Positions 41,423 through 52,141 of a stretch of 64,000 bases of DNA are shown here, in pieces. Under the pieces are notes generated by a model. The model had not been told where the DNA came from. It made no database searches and saw only the letters and a program-made list of their open reading frames with translations. Position 1 is the first letter of the stretch; every line of letters starts with the position of its first letter. The DNA is taken from NCBI GenBank assembly GCA_000750105.3, contig JPHH03000103.1:1-64000 (forward strand), written 5' to 3'. This stretch comes from Tolypocladium sp. Sup5 PDA-1 (Eukaryota > Ascomycota > Sordariomycetes > Hypocreales > Ophiocordycipitaceae). The translations under genes were made by a program, and so were the position numbers.

Positions 41423-42508
41423 TCAAACAAGATCATAAATTGTATCTTGAAGCTCCTCTACTCTGAGAATTCCCCGGCACATGTTGCCGCCATATTTTAT
41501 CATCTCGTGTCTACATGTTGTCTGCTCCAGCTTCAGCTGCTCAAACTGCTTAATCGTCTCCTCGAAGCTGTGCTCCTCCTGCTTCCCGTCTGCCAGCTTC
41601 TGCTGGTCCAGCTCCTGCACGGCGGCCGAAACCTTCTCCTTGTAGCCCCGGTCGGCCAGGATCTTCTCCTGCTTCTGGATGTTCGCCCTGGCCTTGTCGA
41701 TCCTCTTCTGCGCCTTGGCGATCTCTGCGTCCATGTCGACGCGGCCCTTGACGTACAGGAAGACGGCCGCGTTGGTGGAGACGGGGGAGGCGACGCAGCT
41801 CGCAGGGCGGGGTGCATCAGGTCCGATGACCTTCACGTCCTTGACGGCCTTGACGCTGAGGGACTTGATCGACGAAACCTCGTTCTGGCACGTCTTCAAG
41901 GAAGTGGCGCTATAAGCTTGTATGATAACTGTTGGGTTGGTTAGCACGATTCACGAGTCAGCAAGATTACAATATAGTGAACATACCATCTGCGTCAGTC
42001 TTCAGCGAGTACTCTGCCATGAGCGATCTGGCAACCTTGATGCAGCCCAGGACGAGTTCGTACGCAGCCTCCGCCTCGGGGTCATCTAGGATAGGGTTGT
42101 ACTGCGGGTACTTGGCGAGCATGATGGACTTCGTGTTGTCTGCCGACGAGGCATTCTCTGCCACATCTCCTCAGTGATGAAGGGCATGAAGGGGGTGGAT
42201 CAGCGTCAAGGCGGCCTCCAGAGCAGTGTAGAGCGTCTGAATAGCCGAATCGCGCTCCTCATTAGTGCTGTCGCGGATGATGGCCTTGAAGTTCTCGATG
42301 TAGACATCGCACAGCTCGGCGACCAGTAACGGTAGACCAGGATCGTGGATTTTGAGAACTGTCGGTCAGCCAGGCCCAGGTTGATGTCCTTCGCGGCGCT
42401 GATCATCTTGTGAAGGATCCACCGCTCAGCCAGCGTCTTGCCTCTGACATCACCATCCTTCGAAGGGGCGAAGAACGCTGCGCGTAGCTGTCCAGACAGT
42501 CCACGCAT
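41423..42508 (-). pseudogene. VAS1: valyl-tRNA synthetase C-terminal remnant
   Basis: ValRS charges tRNA-Val. Reading leftward: KTLAERWILHKMISAAKDIN and RQFSKSTILVYRYW (start of the anticodon-binding helical domain, 42300-42440), then after frame changes SIMLAKYPQYNPILDDPEAE and LVLGCIKVARSLMAEYSLK. The C-terminal coiled-coil arm follows (GRVDMDAEIAKAQKRIDKAR; QKQEKILADRGYKEKVSAAV). The whole Rossmann catalytic core is absent. The frame ends at 41423, tail-to-tail with the PRP28 remnant (41388), and its last 30 residues do not look like ValRS, so the end is probably rearranged. Confidence 0.88.
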
Positions 42509-43721
42509 GGTAATCTGCTGGAAAGTATCCCGCGCAGGTGGTCAGAGGCTCGGGGCTTTCATCAGGTTGGACATCGAGCATGTTTTGCGTCAGGCGCCTC
42601 CACATGCTACATATGTATCGCAGATATATCTCGGGACGAAGACATGGGAATGTAACGTAGCGAGGATTTTTCCAAACCAAACGCTTGTAGTTTCATATCG
42701 ATGGAAGGGGAGTCAACTGACGGCCATAGGCGTTGTCCGTTCACCGACGCAGTATTGGTTCGTCTCTGTCTAGAAATTAGAATGCGCTAGCTATTGTCTG
42801 CGGATTCCGGTACGCACCTAATGCCATGGCAACCGCTGCTGAGGGGAACGTCGTGGGCCTATTACGCGAAGGGAGTCCACTCTTCTCGTTAACCTCCGCT
42901 GCCTCGAAGCAATGAGAAGCAGTACGCATCCAACCTTCGTAGAGCATCCGGCTCGAGCACTTTTGATTCTGCCTTGCCATTCTGAGCGTCCCGGGTTCAC
43001 TACGAGACGGACGTCTGAGGTGAGGCACTCTCCTGTTGATCTCGATGTGATGTGCGCACTTGAAGGCCGCCTTTCTTCGCAAGGCAGACCAACCCCGCCA
43101 CGCGATGGCCCAACCTCTGCGGCATTCTGACTTCGAAGTCAGTGTCATCGACGTGCCTAACAGTGAGACTGTGTTATCATCGCCCATTTTCTCGACAGAG
43201 CATCACTAATGCGCTGCGCCAGGCAATAATACGGCCGTGATAGTGCTTATTCCCAAACAAGCGTCGACACATCAGAGATGAAGGCTAGGTTGCTCTGTTG
43301 CAGGCAGCCCTATGGAAGGCCCTCGTTCCCTACCGCCGTGGCTTCGAGATCTGCAGCAGGTCACTAAGCAAACTATCTCCTGTTCGTAACAACAGGAAAC
43401 TGAGTCCCTCACCAGCGAATCTGCCAGTTGCGTTGGAGTCGGGCGTTTGCGGCGCCTTGCATCAGCGAAATGACAACCCAATGGGAGTCACAGCTTTAGA
43501 GCCAGCTCCAGGTTAAGGACTTGACGGCTTTAGACGTTTCGGAGGGTCAGATCAATTAGCGTCAATTTGGCCCGTTTTTAGTAGCAAAAATCGCGTACGG
43601 CATGAAGGAAGGGTGGCTTAATATGACAGGGCGTTGTTCTAACTTTCTTCGCGTTGCGAACTTCCTCCTTACAGGCTTTCCCCCACATGAGGTCGCCAGG
43701 GGTTTTGATACCTCCACTAAA
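42509..43721. other. gap with no supported gene
   Basis: No coding family, tRNA or repeat recognised. A CTGACTTCGAAGTCAG palindrome at 43127-43142 resembles an anticodon arm, but no tRNA fold surrounds it. Confidence 0.45.
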
Positions 43722-44833
43722 CTAGGCTCTGGCAGGTATGGACCCCATCAATCTCTCTATATCTTCTGCCGAAACTTCCTTTCGACTATAATCTTAGCGT
43801 TAGCAAAGTTAAACGTCTCCCGAGCGATGAAAGCTTACCAAAAACAACAGCTCGGAAGATTTACGTCTGTAAACCACCTGAGTATACATCCAATGTGGTA
43901 ATCGTTGCAACATTGGTTGCATCTAGCGACGTTTTGCGCGTCACCGAAGGCGGATGTACAAATAGTACAATCTCCGTTGACGTCGACGACTCTGTTAAGC
44001 CTTGGGTCCGCACGGTGGGCTGGCACCTCTGAGAACCTCTGTGCCGGGAACCTTGGGCTTCGGCGTACTGCTACGGGTATAGCTTCGCGTTCTTCCCTCT
44101 GGAGAGTGGCAGGCTGTAGTGTTGTTGTCGAGGCTTGGAATGGGGCTGCATTACGCTGTGCCTGGAGTCGGGCACTCCGGCGATTCCCGATGTTGCCGGT
44201 AGAAATGCCCTCCTGATTGCGTCCCCGAGGCAGGTCCACTGCGGGAGGTGTTTGCGTACGTTGTGCTAGTTGTTTGATTAGCTTTTCATTGGTCAAGGGT
44301 GATCGGGAAGTATTACGCGAGTCTGCTTCACGAGGGTTACCTAACGGGAGAGGAGCAGGGCGTTGACGATGCCTTGTGGCTGGAGATGGTAGGGACTCTT
44401 GCCGACGCTGCCGTTCTGGAGAATGAGCTCTGGACGAGCGACGTCTCTCTTCTACCGATGGATTGACACTGTTTGGTGCTGAGTCTCTTGTGTTGTTTGC
44501 AGTAGAAGGAGCAGGCTGTCCTCGTGTATGACTTTGAGTGGGGAGATTTCCAGACTGTGTCAAACGCGAAAGAACCTCGTTCCGTGCTGAGTCTTGGACA
44601 GGGTGTTTCCCCCCGGGGCGGTGCCATCCATTACAAAAGTAAAGGTCGATCAGCTCGTTCAAGATGCTCGAGTTGCGAACTGGGTTCTCATAAACCTCCA
44701 AGAGAATCGCTTGTCTCTTCATATCAGCGGCAGAGATCTGTCTCCGACAGCACCGATCCTCGGACTTGATCCACGCGGAACATTGGGACGGGATATCGTT
44801 GAAAGAGCGGAACCGGGGTCTTGTGGCTGGCAT
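43722..44833 (-). CDS. C-terminal RING-finger protein (putative E3 ubiquitin ligase)
   Basis: Exon 44833-43839 and exon 43785-43722 join in phase (53-nt intron, GTAAGC donor, GCTAAC branch) to 352 residues. I began at MPATRPRFRSFNDIPSQCSA because the upstream in-frame ATG (44974) lies in promoter-like sequence. An N-terminal Cys-containing segment (CSAWIKSEDRCCRRQI) is followed by a long Ser/Arg/Gln-rich disordered middle. At the C-terminus is a RING: DCTICTSAFGDAQNVARC, CCNDYHIGCILRWF, then SCCFCRKE. The last cysteine and RKE come only from splicing; unspliced, the frame ends in Trp-stop and the RING would lose a zinc ligand. RINGs recruit E2 enzymes for ubiquitin transfer. Target unknown. 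Confidence 0.8.
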
Positions 44834-45838
44834 TATGAAAACGAGTAGGAAATGATTTGTATGGGACGAATGTATGAGGAAGGGTTGAGTGAATGAGGGC
44901 CGGAGGAGGTAAGTAGCCCTCTTTATACCTCGTCCAACCCATGTCGGCTGAGCTAGACTCCCGTCCGCAGCCATGCGGGAGACTCGGATGAATTTCTGCT
45001 CTCCCTCGAAGCGCCAGCTTCCGATTCTTAGGCGAGGCTAATCTTGACCCTTTCCGCGAACCCCAACTCTTAGGCATGGGGCTGCGTGTCTCGGAGACCA
45101 CGTTGAAACAGGGCAACACCAACGCAGCTTTCACATATGCAGCTCCTCTTCGTCCAGTCATCACGGATTTACAAGGATACTGTGACAGCCACTCCGCTAG
45201 CAAGCTGTCCACAAATACGTTCCCTGACATCAGACAAGGAAGGAGGCCTCCAAGTAGCGTTGCTTTTTACGCATAGGCTCTGTTCTCCTGACGGTGGCGG
45301 TCACCATGAACAAGTCTTGGGTTGAGCTTGTCTCTCTTGACTATTGCCGCAGCGTCTTCCCCAAGGCAGGCGCTGCACTTGGAAACTCAGCTGAACTCAT
45401 GCCGGCTGCTTTTGTGAAGAGGTGCTCGACATGGGTGGTCACTAGTATTCGGAGAGAACCCAGGTTGAGCTCTGGGGTGGACGACGTTCCGCCGAGAACA
45501 GTCGTCAGGGCGAGATAGTCTCACCGTCTGGCACATCCATGATAGTGCGGAGTACACAGCCGGCTCACCGTGTAACGGACTTCGTCTGCCTTGCGAGAAA
45601 GCGCAGACGGCAGATACCCCCACCCAGACGTAAAAAGACATGTGCGTACTTCACTTAGCGTCTCTATCTCGGGATGTGCCTAAGACACTCAGGATGGTAA
45701 GGCAGAATCGAACGCGCTCGAGCTAGATAGTGTACATGCCAAGCTCACGTCACATGCCGTATCCTGGCTGTTTGCAGGAACCATACGTGGCTTCAAGATG
45801 CCTGGCGTCTGCACGCGTGTGCCCGTCTGCCCGTGAGG
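44834..45838. other. gap with no supported gene
   Basis: Contains the 5' flank of the RING gene. Other open frames on both strands have no family signal. Confidence 0.45.
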
Positions 45839-45846
45839 TATAAATA
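45839..45846 (+). promoter_or_regulatory. TATA box of the three-repeat membrane protein gene
   Basis: TATAAATA, 158 bp before the chosen ATG and followed by a CT/CA-rich leader (ATCCCCTCTCTCCTCTATAC), the usual arrangement for an expressed fungal gene. Confidence 0.5.
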
Positions 45847-46003
45847 CATCCCCTCTCTCCTCTATACAGAGTGCGCAACGCACCTACACTCCAGATCTCA
45901 AGCGACTTCCATCGCTCGGCCAAAACCCGATGAAGTCTTTGGTCCCTCCAGTCTCACGGCTTGTCACATCTGTTCTCAAGCGACGTTCTTCTCCACAGCC
46001 AGC

Positions 46004-46720
46004 ATGCATGACCGCCATTTCCCAGTCGTTGTCTTTTCAAATCCCGACGACTTGGACTATCACACGCTGGACTCTATGTCCTTCCATCACCCACAAACTT
46101 GGTTTCAGCCAAGAAGGGATTGCTGCACTGCGTGCGACGGTCTCATCAGGGCATACGCGAAGAACCGAGGCCATACCGAAGACATCAACCGGGTTTTCAT
46201 CATCTTACCGTCTGACAACAATAACACCTGGACCCTGGATCATCTATCCACCGACGCCAGTTCCAATATTTGCGTCCCACCGACAAGGCAGTGTTGCAGT
46301 GCGTACCATGATTTCATTGAGCACGTGAACAACAGAGGCAACATCAAAGATGACACGCAACTGATCATCGTCTTACCCTATGACGGTGGCTTCCGGACCA
46401 TGGACGATACATCTACCGATGTCAGCTCTCACCTCCGCCTTGAAGCAACAGAGAACTGCTGTTGTAGTTCGTGCACCGAGCTGGTAAGGGATATCATCAG
46501 GGCGGAACGGTGGGCGGAACAGCGGGCGGAACAGCGGGCGGAGCATGATGACACACGCATCCTATTGCCCCCTCCCCTTGCCTTTTATTATATTCTTAGA
46601 TTGTTCTTTTTATTGCTTGTAGACCTAGTTGGTTGGTTGATACCAGCATTTAGGGTAGGCACCCTCGACGCTCATCTACGCCTGAGTTACGCGATAGGCT
46701 CGGGCGGTAAGACGTCTTAA
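46004..46720 (+). CDS. three-repeat Cys-Cys protein with C-terminal membrane helix, unknown family
   Basis: From the ATG at 46004 the frame gives 238 residues; the same frame is open further upstream, but that part overlaps the presumed leader. Residues 1-165 hold three related units of about 50-55 residues. Each has a beta-like start (FPVVVFSNPDD; VFIILPSDNN; LIIVLPYDGG), a T/L-x-D motif (YHTLDSMS; WTLDHLSTDASS; RTMDDTSTDVSS), then a double-Cys helix (RRDCCTACDGLIRAY; TRQCCSAYHDFIEHV; TENCCCSSCTELVRDI) and, in two units, NRGxxxDxx. A WAEQRAEQRAE heptad-like run follows, then a strong hydrophobic segment (FYYILRLFFLLLVDLVGWLI, about 191-210). I know no family like this. It looks like a tail-anchored or single-pass protein with a cytosolic or lumenal repeat domain. 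Confidence 0.6.
   Translation: MHDRHFPVVVFSNPDDLDYHTLDSMSFHHPQTWFQPRRDCCTACDGLIRAYAKNRGHTEDINRVFIILPSDNNNTWTLDHLSTDASSNICVPPTRQCCSAYHDFIEHVNNRGNIKDDTQLIIVLPYDGGFRTMDDTSTDVSSHLRLEATENCCCSSCTELVRDIIRAERWAEQRAEQRAEHDDTRILLPPPLAFYYILRLFFLLLVDLVGWLIPAFRVGTLDAHLRLSYAIGSGGKTS
46501..46542 (+). repeat. 12-bp coding tandem repeat (GGGCGGAACRGY)
   Basis: GGGCGGAACGGT, GGGCGGAACAGC and GGGCGGAACAGC are followed by a partial GGGCGGAGC, encoding the RAEQ-type repeat. Copy number could vary between strains. Confidence 0.7.
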
Positions 46721-47190
46721 CTTTATATATCGACCGCTATTTCATTGTTAAATGTAGTATCGCGACCTATAGACGTCAGTAGAGCTTGAGTCCCTTGGTG
46801 AACGCCGTGTTCCAAGCAGGTCCGCTTTCGGGACTGCCGGAAGTTTCTTTTGTAAAAGCCGCGTCCTACCAGCGGATCCTTGTGGCGTCAGGGGCATCTG
46901 CGATGTCAGGAATATTAGACCGTCTGCATGCCACTGCGTGGTGCAGGGCAGGCTCTCTGCTCACGATAGCACATACAATCTCTTCCTGTTTGTTCTCTAT
47001 GGCCTACACGATACGTCAGTTAGCAGAGGTGGGACATTGTACTCAGTAGAAAATCGATAAAGGCATATGAGAGGGGTAAGAGAAGTCATTGCCCGCCAAA
47101 CAGTCTCAGTGCGATGTGGTTGGAATGCAGAACAGCCATCGAACCAACAGGTCAAGCGCACCCTGCTGATGTGCCGATGGCTTCTGGGAC
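46721..47190. other. gap with no supported gene
   Basis: 3' flank of the repeat-protein gene. The 87-codon frame at 46786-47049 has no family signal. Confidence 0.4.
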
Positions 47191-47267
47191 GTGATGCATG
47201 GTTTTGAGTATCTACTCGAGGTTCTTGATGGCCCCATCGCCGACGCCCTCGAGAACCTCCACCCCTC

Positions 47268-47666
47268 GTGTCGCGCCTCAGTACTCCGTCAATCCATCAC
47301 CCGCGACACAGTGCATGCGACTCACACTCATACCGCCGGCGCAATGGCGTACTCCATGTCCATGGGGCCCACCAACATTATACTTCCTGTCACGAGGACG
47401 GCGGGGACGTTTATCCCCGTCAATGCCTCGTCGCTTACGAGTTCAGACCGGGCACTTACGCTGTGATTAATCACACTGTCGACATAGCAAACCCAAAGAT
47501 TGTACGGGTGGTCTGCGATCGTTGTGGGAGCACAAAGCGCCGAAACTGGTTTCAGCGCAGGCCGGCTTCGCGATCAGGGCAGGGAAAGGACGGTGCTTGT
47601 CAGGTCTGTCAGACCCGCCCTGAATACGAAGAACAGCCACTTCGGATTTTTCGAACTGAGGATTAA
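47268..47666 (+). CDS. possible zinc-ribbon-like hypothetical protein
   Basis: A 132-codon frame ending LRIFRTED-stop. The second half has two Cys pairs (VCDRCGSTKRRNW; ACQVCQTRPEYE) spaced like a zinc ribbon, preceded by LVAYEFRPGTYAVINHTVDI. The first third is His/Ser/Arg-rich and may be out of frame; the neighbouring frame from 47191 (FEYLLEVLDGPIADALENLH) looks more natural there, so a frameshift or intron near 47330 is possible. No family recognised. Confidence 0.35.
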   Translation: MSRLSTPSIHHPRHSACDSHSYRRRNGVLHVHGAHQHYTSCHEDGGDVYPRQCLVAYEFRPGTYAVINHTVDIANPKIVRVVCDRCGSTKRRNWFQRRPASRSGQGKDGACQVCQTRPEYEEQPLRIFRTED

Positions 47667-47953
47667 TTATTCTACCCGGCGGTGCCCGCCCGCCCGGGCG
47701 CCGAAGTTGCGCATGCTCCCCTTGCCTACCTCCCAGTGATGCTGTTGATGGTTGCGGAAATCAGCTGGGATGGAGACGGCCAACTTGCCACAAGCTCCTG
47801 GCCACTCACTGCCCACTGCTGCTATACTGCTTAATTGTCTCTCAGTTTCTCCTGTTCGCTGCCGTGCCAGGGCATATTATTTCTCGCTCTGCGCGCAAGA
47901 CCAAGAGGGGACCTGGTGATATCAAGGGCTTTAACGTGTTGCTTCTCAGGTGA

Positions 47954-48460
47954 GTGTGGACAATGGGCTCTACGATTCTGCGAGATCTGCTAATGTTAGT
48001 AGAGGAGGAGCCAAGTGAGCTGTGTAAGACAAAGACGTTCGAGGGCGGTAGGCTTCCTGAGTTCAAACAGTTTGCCGACATCATTCTTGAACTCAAGGGT
48101 AGTCTTCTGTCAAAGATCCCCGTTCGGGGTGAGGAAGCTGACGAAGAAGAAATCCGCAACGGCAATACTGGGAGCAGCTTACCGGACAATATCGAAGGTA
48201 TATCTAACGTCATGGCGACTTTGCAGGGTAAGCATTCTCATTGCAATTATATAGGATGAGAATATCGCTTATCGAAACAGTTTGATTTAAAAGTCGCATT
48301 CTACAGCTATCCCACCTCTGCCTTGGAAGTACAACGAGGCGACCTTGGCTGACAATCCCACGACCGCGATGACGCTGGCGGCGGCGGACCCAACCGTCCA
48401 CGCAGTATCCTTTCCATGCGGCCTCTTGCCAGGGCAGCCGATGCCGGTAGCCACATGAGC
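47954..48460 (+). CDS. hypothetical protein, possibly two exons
   Basis: The frame 47954-48259 has natural helical sequence (STILRDLLMLVEEEPSELCK; LPEFKQFADIILELKGSLLS) and acidic loops. A GGTAAGC donor at about 48227 and an AG before 48308 would join it to PPLPWKYNEATLADNPTTAM, ending near 48460. No domain recognised; the 5' end is undefined. Confidence 0.3.
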
Positions 48461-49303
48461 ACATAATTCCCTTCCTAGATAGAGAATGCAGACGCTCGTT
48501 CGATCCTGTTTCCTTCACAGCTTGTTGCACTTACGCGCAGCGTTCCAGGATCACTGTAGCCTAGCGGTGCTCTCTTTGTCCATTGGCCCGTCGTCCTGAC
48601 CATTGAGCAGGGTTTCCCGCAGTAGCGCAGTGTAGCTGTGCCATCTTGTCACCGCCTACGTTGGCCCCGCGTCCATGACGACAATGGAGTCGGCGGTGGC
48701 GGGCCGGGAAGGGCCAAGCCCTGTCGACTGGAACTGGAAGGTAAGAATTATGGGTCACGTGAGGCCCTCTCGCTGCGAGGGCCTCGAGTCGATGCTGAAT
48801 TCGTTGCCTCGTAACCACAACATGCCTGCCTCATCAGGTATGTTGGCAGTATATTACGAAGGTTTCCGCTCAATCCTTACAGCCAACTGCTGTTGCCGCT
48901 CTGAGACACCGAGACGGGCCGAACCAACCTGGAGGAGGGCGTCACGGCTTTGCCCTTCCCACTAGGCCGAGGCAGTAACGAGCCAATCCTACGTGGCAGT
49001 TTGCCGCCGGGCTTGTGCATGTACGGAGCCTGGTCTTGTGATTGCCAGTCGGCTCGGGGATCAGTGGACCAGAACCAGGAGCCGGTGGGGGAAGCTAGGC
49101 GTGTGGACTCAGTCTCCGCAGCTGCTGGCTATATTATGGCCATATCCAAACCGCTGGGATTTCTTTGCAGCATGTCTACCCACCAGCATAAAACGACTGT
49201 CACTGAAACTCGGGTCCCTCCTCAGGCAAGCTTCGCGCGATCTTGAAGTTTTGGCTGCCCTTGAAGAAGAGAGTCTGACAGGAATTTTTTCACGTGACAG
49301 ATG
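48461..49303. other. gap with no supported gene
   Basis: Flank of the hAT element. Several open frames, none recognised. Confidence 0.4.
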
Positions 49304-49323
49304 CTGCGCTCATCATAAATCAA
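49304..49323 (+). repeat. hAT left terminal inverted repeat
   Basis: 20 bp matching the inverted right end with four differences; the GCGCTCATCA core is identical. Confidence 0.7.
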
Positions 49324-49359
49324 TCAAATCAACTTTGGCCCCAAAGTTGATTTGATTGA
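49320..49359. repeat. perfect 19-bp-arm palindrome inside the hAT left end
   Basis: TCAATCAAATCAACTTTGG (49320-49338), a CC centre, and the exact reverse complement (49341-49359). It overlaps the TTGATTTGATTGA-type motifs also found near the right end. Confidence 0.85.
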
Positions 49360-49468
49360 CAGGTTTCCGGTCCAAATTGATTGATTTGATTTGATTGACT
49401 CCTCCCAATCAACTGTATGGGCGACCTGTACACCTGGTATACGAGGGTCTTTCGCCGTCCCCTACGAC

Positions 49469-52141
49469 TTAATTCCCTCCCCAACTCCCCAGCTTCACCC
49501 CACCATGTCGGACCCAATTCTTCAGACAATGAACTCGCTCCAGCGTATCAGCCCCCATGGCGAGCCTTTGTGATGTTAGCGTCAACTTGGCCAGGCTGAA
49601 CTGCCTCTCGCAGTCAGTTGCCATCGCCGGAATGGCAAAGACGTCCAAGGCAAAGCTGCTTAATGCCGGGAAAGTATGCTTATGGTCTCTCCACCACTGG
49701 ATCGGCTCTTGTGTGTCTTGTGGCTCAAGGCGGAGGTACTTGTCCAACTCGCTGACACTGCCGCTCGTTGCAAATGCCTTTTTCGTTCTGCTGTTAATCC
49801 ACTGCGTATAGTGATCGTCCTTCTTGCCCGTTCCCATTGAGGCAGGCTTCGACTGTTCCTTGTCATTCTGCTGGTTCGTCTGATACCACCGCGCAAAGTA
49901 GTCCTTCATGCCCGCCTTTGCATCACGAACCCAGGCTAATTGTTCCTCAGTCACCCAAGTAGCCTCCAACCAGCTGATGCCAAATCTCGGATGAAGAATA
50001 ACTGCTGCCGCAAACAAGGGAGACTCTCCGAGCTTATTGTAATACTCGTCCAGCTTCTTCCAGCCGTTGTTGATAGATGCCCGGATATACGCTCGATGAT
50101 CTGCGGGTAACGAGCTCTTCTGGGAGATCTCATGCGACGGTGACTTATCAAGCGAGTCATGTTCGGTCCGGGAATGCTCTGGCAAGGCAGCTACCGTAAA
50201 TCTTGACGTTTGACTTCGCTGTTGAACCATATATATCTCGTCATCAAAGCGAGCAGGGCGGCGACGGGCACGGGTCGGCCGGCTTTCGAATTCCCTCAGA
50301 CCAATCGGCTCAAGATCGTCTAGATTCGTCTCCCTTATTGTCTTGGTTGTTACCTCGTTGTAAAAGCCTTTCCAGTCCTCGAAATGTTCGAGCAGGTATT
50401 CCATTCCAACCAGGACTTCCCACAGCCGCCCATGGCTGTCGCCTTTACCCCAACCTTGCGTCCGCATCGTCTGAAAGTATAGAGGCTTAAGGATCTCGTT
50501 GACCTCGCCAAGAACGCGCCAATCCTCGTTGGATAAGATATCATCAGCAGGGATTCGTTTTGCCTCGTCTTGCTCGCCCTCGAGCGCAAAGATGAAAGCC
50601 CTAATGTCAGTCTGCTTCCGCAGAGCCCTCTCAATCATCATATAAGTAGAGTTCCACCGCGTCTCATTATCCAGCACGACCTCAAGCTCGGCGGTTGATT
50701 CCTCGGAAAGACGGTACCCCTCGTACTCCTGCTCGTGAGCGATGCGCTTGAAATATTCGCTGCGTTGAGGTGACGATCTGATGAATTTGACGATATTGTG
50801 GAGCTTTCCAATTGGGCCCTTTGAACGCCAATGACGAAGGTCTTGCTCCGCAAGACCTCTCATGCCGTTGATGTCTGACTCTAGCTCGAAAGAGTCGGCA
50901 TCTTTGCCGAAAAGAAACGCGCGCGCAACAAGATTGAGAATATGGCCATAGCAGCGCATCCGATGGGCCTTTATATCAGCCGCTTTGATCGACGGGTCAA
51001 GCTGCCTGAAGAAATAGGACAAACAGGTGTCGTTCGCCTTCAGATTGTCAGACATGACCGTTCCAACCCGCCCACCAATCTCCCACTGTTGGACAATGCC
51101 GAACAAAGTATGCGCAAGGTTCTCGCCATTGTGAGTACCAAATTGACGGCGTAGGGCCAGCAACCTGGATTGTTGGTACCCGACTTTGTCGATGAAGTGC
51201 GCAAACACAGCCATTATCGAAAGGCGGTTTGGCGATGTCCAGAGATCGAAGCTGATGTGTATTTTCGTGAGCGCAGTACCCAGCTCCGCTCTGATAACAT
51301 CGATTTTGGACTCGAAGATCCTCTGAAGCTCTCTGGTTATAGAACTGCTACTCCAGGGGATCTGGAGCGCTAATTCATGGTCGAATCGGTAGAAAAGCTC
51401 CTTCAGAAACTTGTGCTCAAAAATTGTAAATGGCACATCGCTGTCAATGACGAACCCAACACTGAGTTCTTGTATAGCTTTGACCTTTGCTTTTGGTATC
51501 ATGCTCTGGTCAAGCCGCGGTCGTTTGGGAGGTGCACAGGAATGGGTATCGATCGCGCTATCGTCGTCGCTGGGGCTTGACTGGCTCGTCGGGGTGATCC
51601 GGTGAAATCTAGGCGAGTCAGTAGATGGATTTGTTGGTCCAGGGGCGGATACGTACTTGCGAAGATGATCTGCTGCTGAAGATGTGGCTTGTACTGAGAA
51701 GAATTCCGGCCGGCCCTTCGTATCGCAACGACTGCAGCACCAGACATTACCGATTGGCTGATCCTGGTTATTCAATTCGATGAAAAACATGCCATGTGAC
51801 CTAATCCAGCTCTTTCTACCCTTTGCACCCTTCCGGGCTAGCGAAGCTTCTTGGACAAAGCGGCGGTTCTTCCAGACGATCTTGGGTAGATCCTCAATAG
51901 TAGGGTTAACGGGCAGATCTTGGACAGCAGCCTCCTCGAGTTGCTTGGCCACGGTCGTTGGTTGTGATAGTCGCGAGAACGCAGAAGGAAAGAGTGAAGT
52001 GGGGCATGGTGTTGAAACCTCTGGCGAAAGACTCGACGGAGTAGACGGTGTTTGTAAGTGCGACATCTCGTCGTTGATGTTATGTCGTGACGGCGAAGTT
52101 GACGCGTCGCGCAGGGTGGCGAAGGCGCGTAACCGCGTCAT
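49469..52141 (-). CDS. hAT transposase, intact, 890 residues
   Basis: hAT transposases cut out and reinsert their element using a DDE-type RNase H fold interrupted by a helical insertion. Here a disordered Ser/Thr/Pro-rich N-terminus is followed by a BED-like zinc finger region (NVWCCSRCDTKGRPEFF .. SSAADHLRKYV, residues about 131-163). The catalytic core has KIHISFDLWTSPNRLSIMAV (first Asp region, about 298-316), VGTVMSDNLKANDTCLSYFF (second Asp), and the CYGHILNLVARAFLFG and ETRWNSTYMMIERA motifs typical of the superfamily. At the end is the dimerisation domain (IQWWRDHKHTFPALSSFALD; IPAMATDCERQFSLAKLTLT) with the catalytic Glu region. No stops or frameshifts, so the protein could be active. 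Confidence 0.93.
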   Translation of the reverse strand: MTRLRAFATLRDASTSPSRHNINDEMSHLQTPSTPSSLSPEVSTPCPTSLFPSAFSRLSQPTTVAKQLEEAAVQDLPVNPTIEDLPKIVWKNRRFVQEASLARKGAKGRKSWIRSHGMFFIELNNQDQPIGNVWCCSRCDTKGRPEFFSVQATSSAADHLRKYVSAPGPTNPSTDSPRFHRITPTSQSSPSDDDSAIDTHSCAPPKRPRLDQSMIPKAKVKAIQELSVGFVIDSDVPFTIFEHKFLKELFYRFDHELALQIPWSSSSITRELQRIFESKIDVIRAELGTALTKIHISFDLWTSPNRLSIMAVFAHFIDKVGYQQSRLLALRRQFGTHNGENLAHTLFGIVQQWEIGGRVGTVMSDNLKANDTCLSYFFRQLDPSIKAADIKAHRMRCYGHILNLVARAFLFGKDADSFELESDINGMRGLAEQDLRHWRSKGPIGKLHNIVKFIRSSPQRSEYFKRIAHEQEYEGYRLSEESTAELEVVLDNETRWNSTYMMIERALRKQTDIRAFIFALEGEQDEAKRIPADDILSNEDWRVLGEVNEILKPLYFQTMRTQGWGKGDSHGRLWEVLVGMEYLLEHFEDWKGFYNEVTTKTIRETNLDDLEPIGLREFESRPTRARRRPARFDDEIYMVQQRSQTSRFTVAALPEHSRTEHDSLDKSPSHEISQKSSLPADHRAYIRASINNGWKKLDEYYNKLGESPLFAAAVILHPRFGISWLEATWVTEEQLAWVRDAKAGMKDYFARWYQTNQQNDKEQSKPASMGTGKKDDHYTQWINSRTKKAFATSGSVSELDKYLRLEPQDTQEPIQWWRDHKHTFPALSSFALDVFAIPAMATDCERQFSLAKLTLTSQRLAMGADTLERVHCLKNWVRHGGVKLGSWGGN

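Noticed and set aside
43127..43142. CTGACTTCGAAGTCAG resembling a tRNA anticodon arm
   Set aside because: It is a plain palindrome; no D-arm, T-arm or acceptor stem can be built around it.
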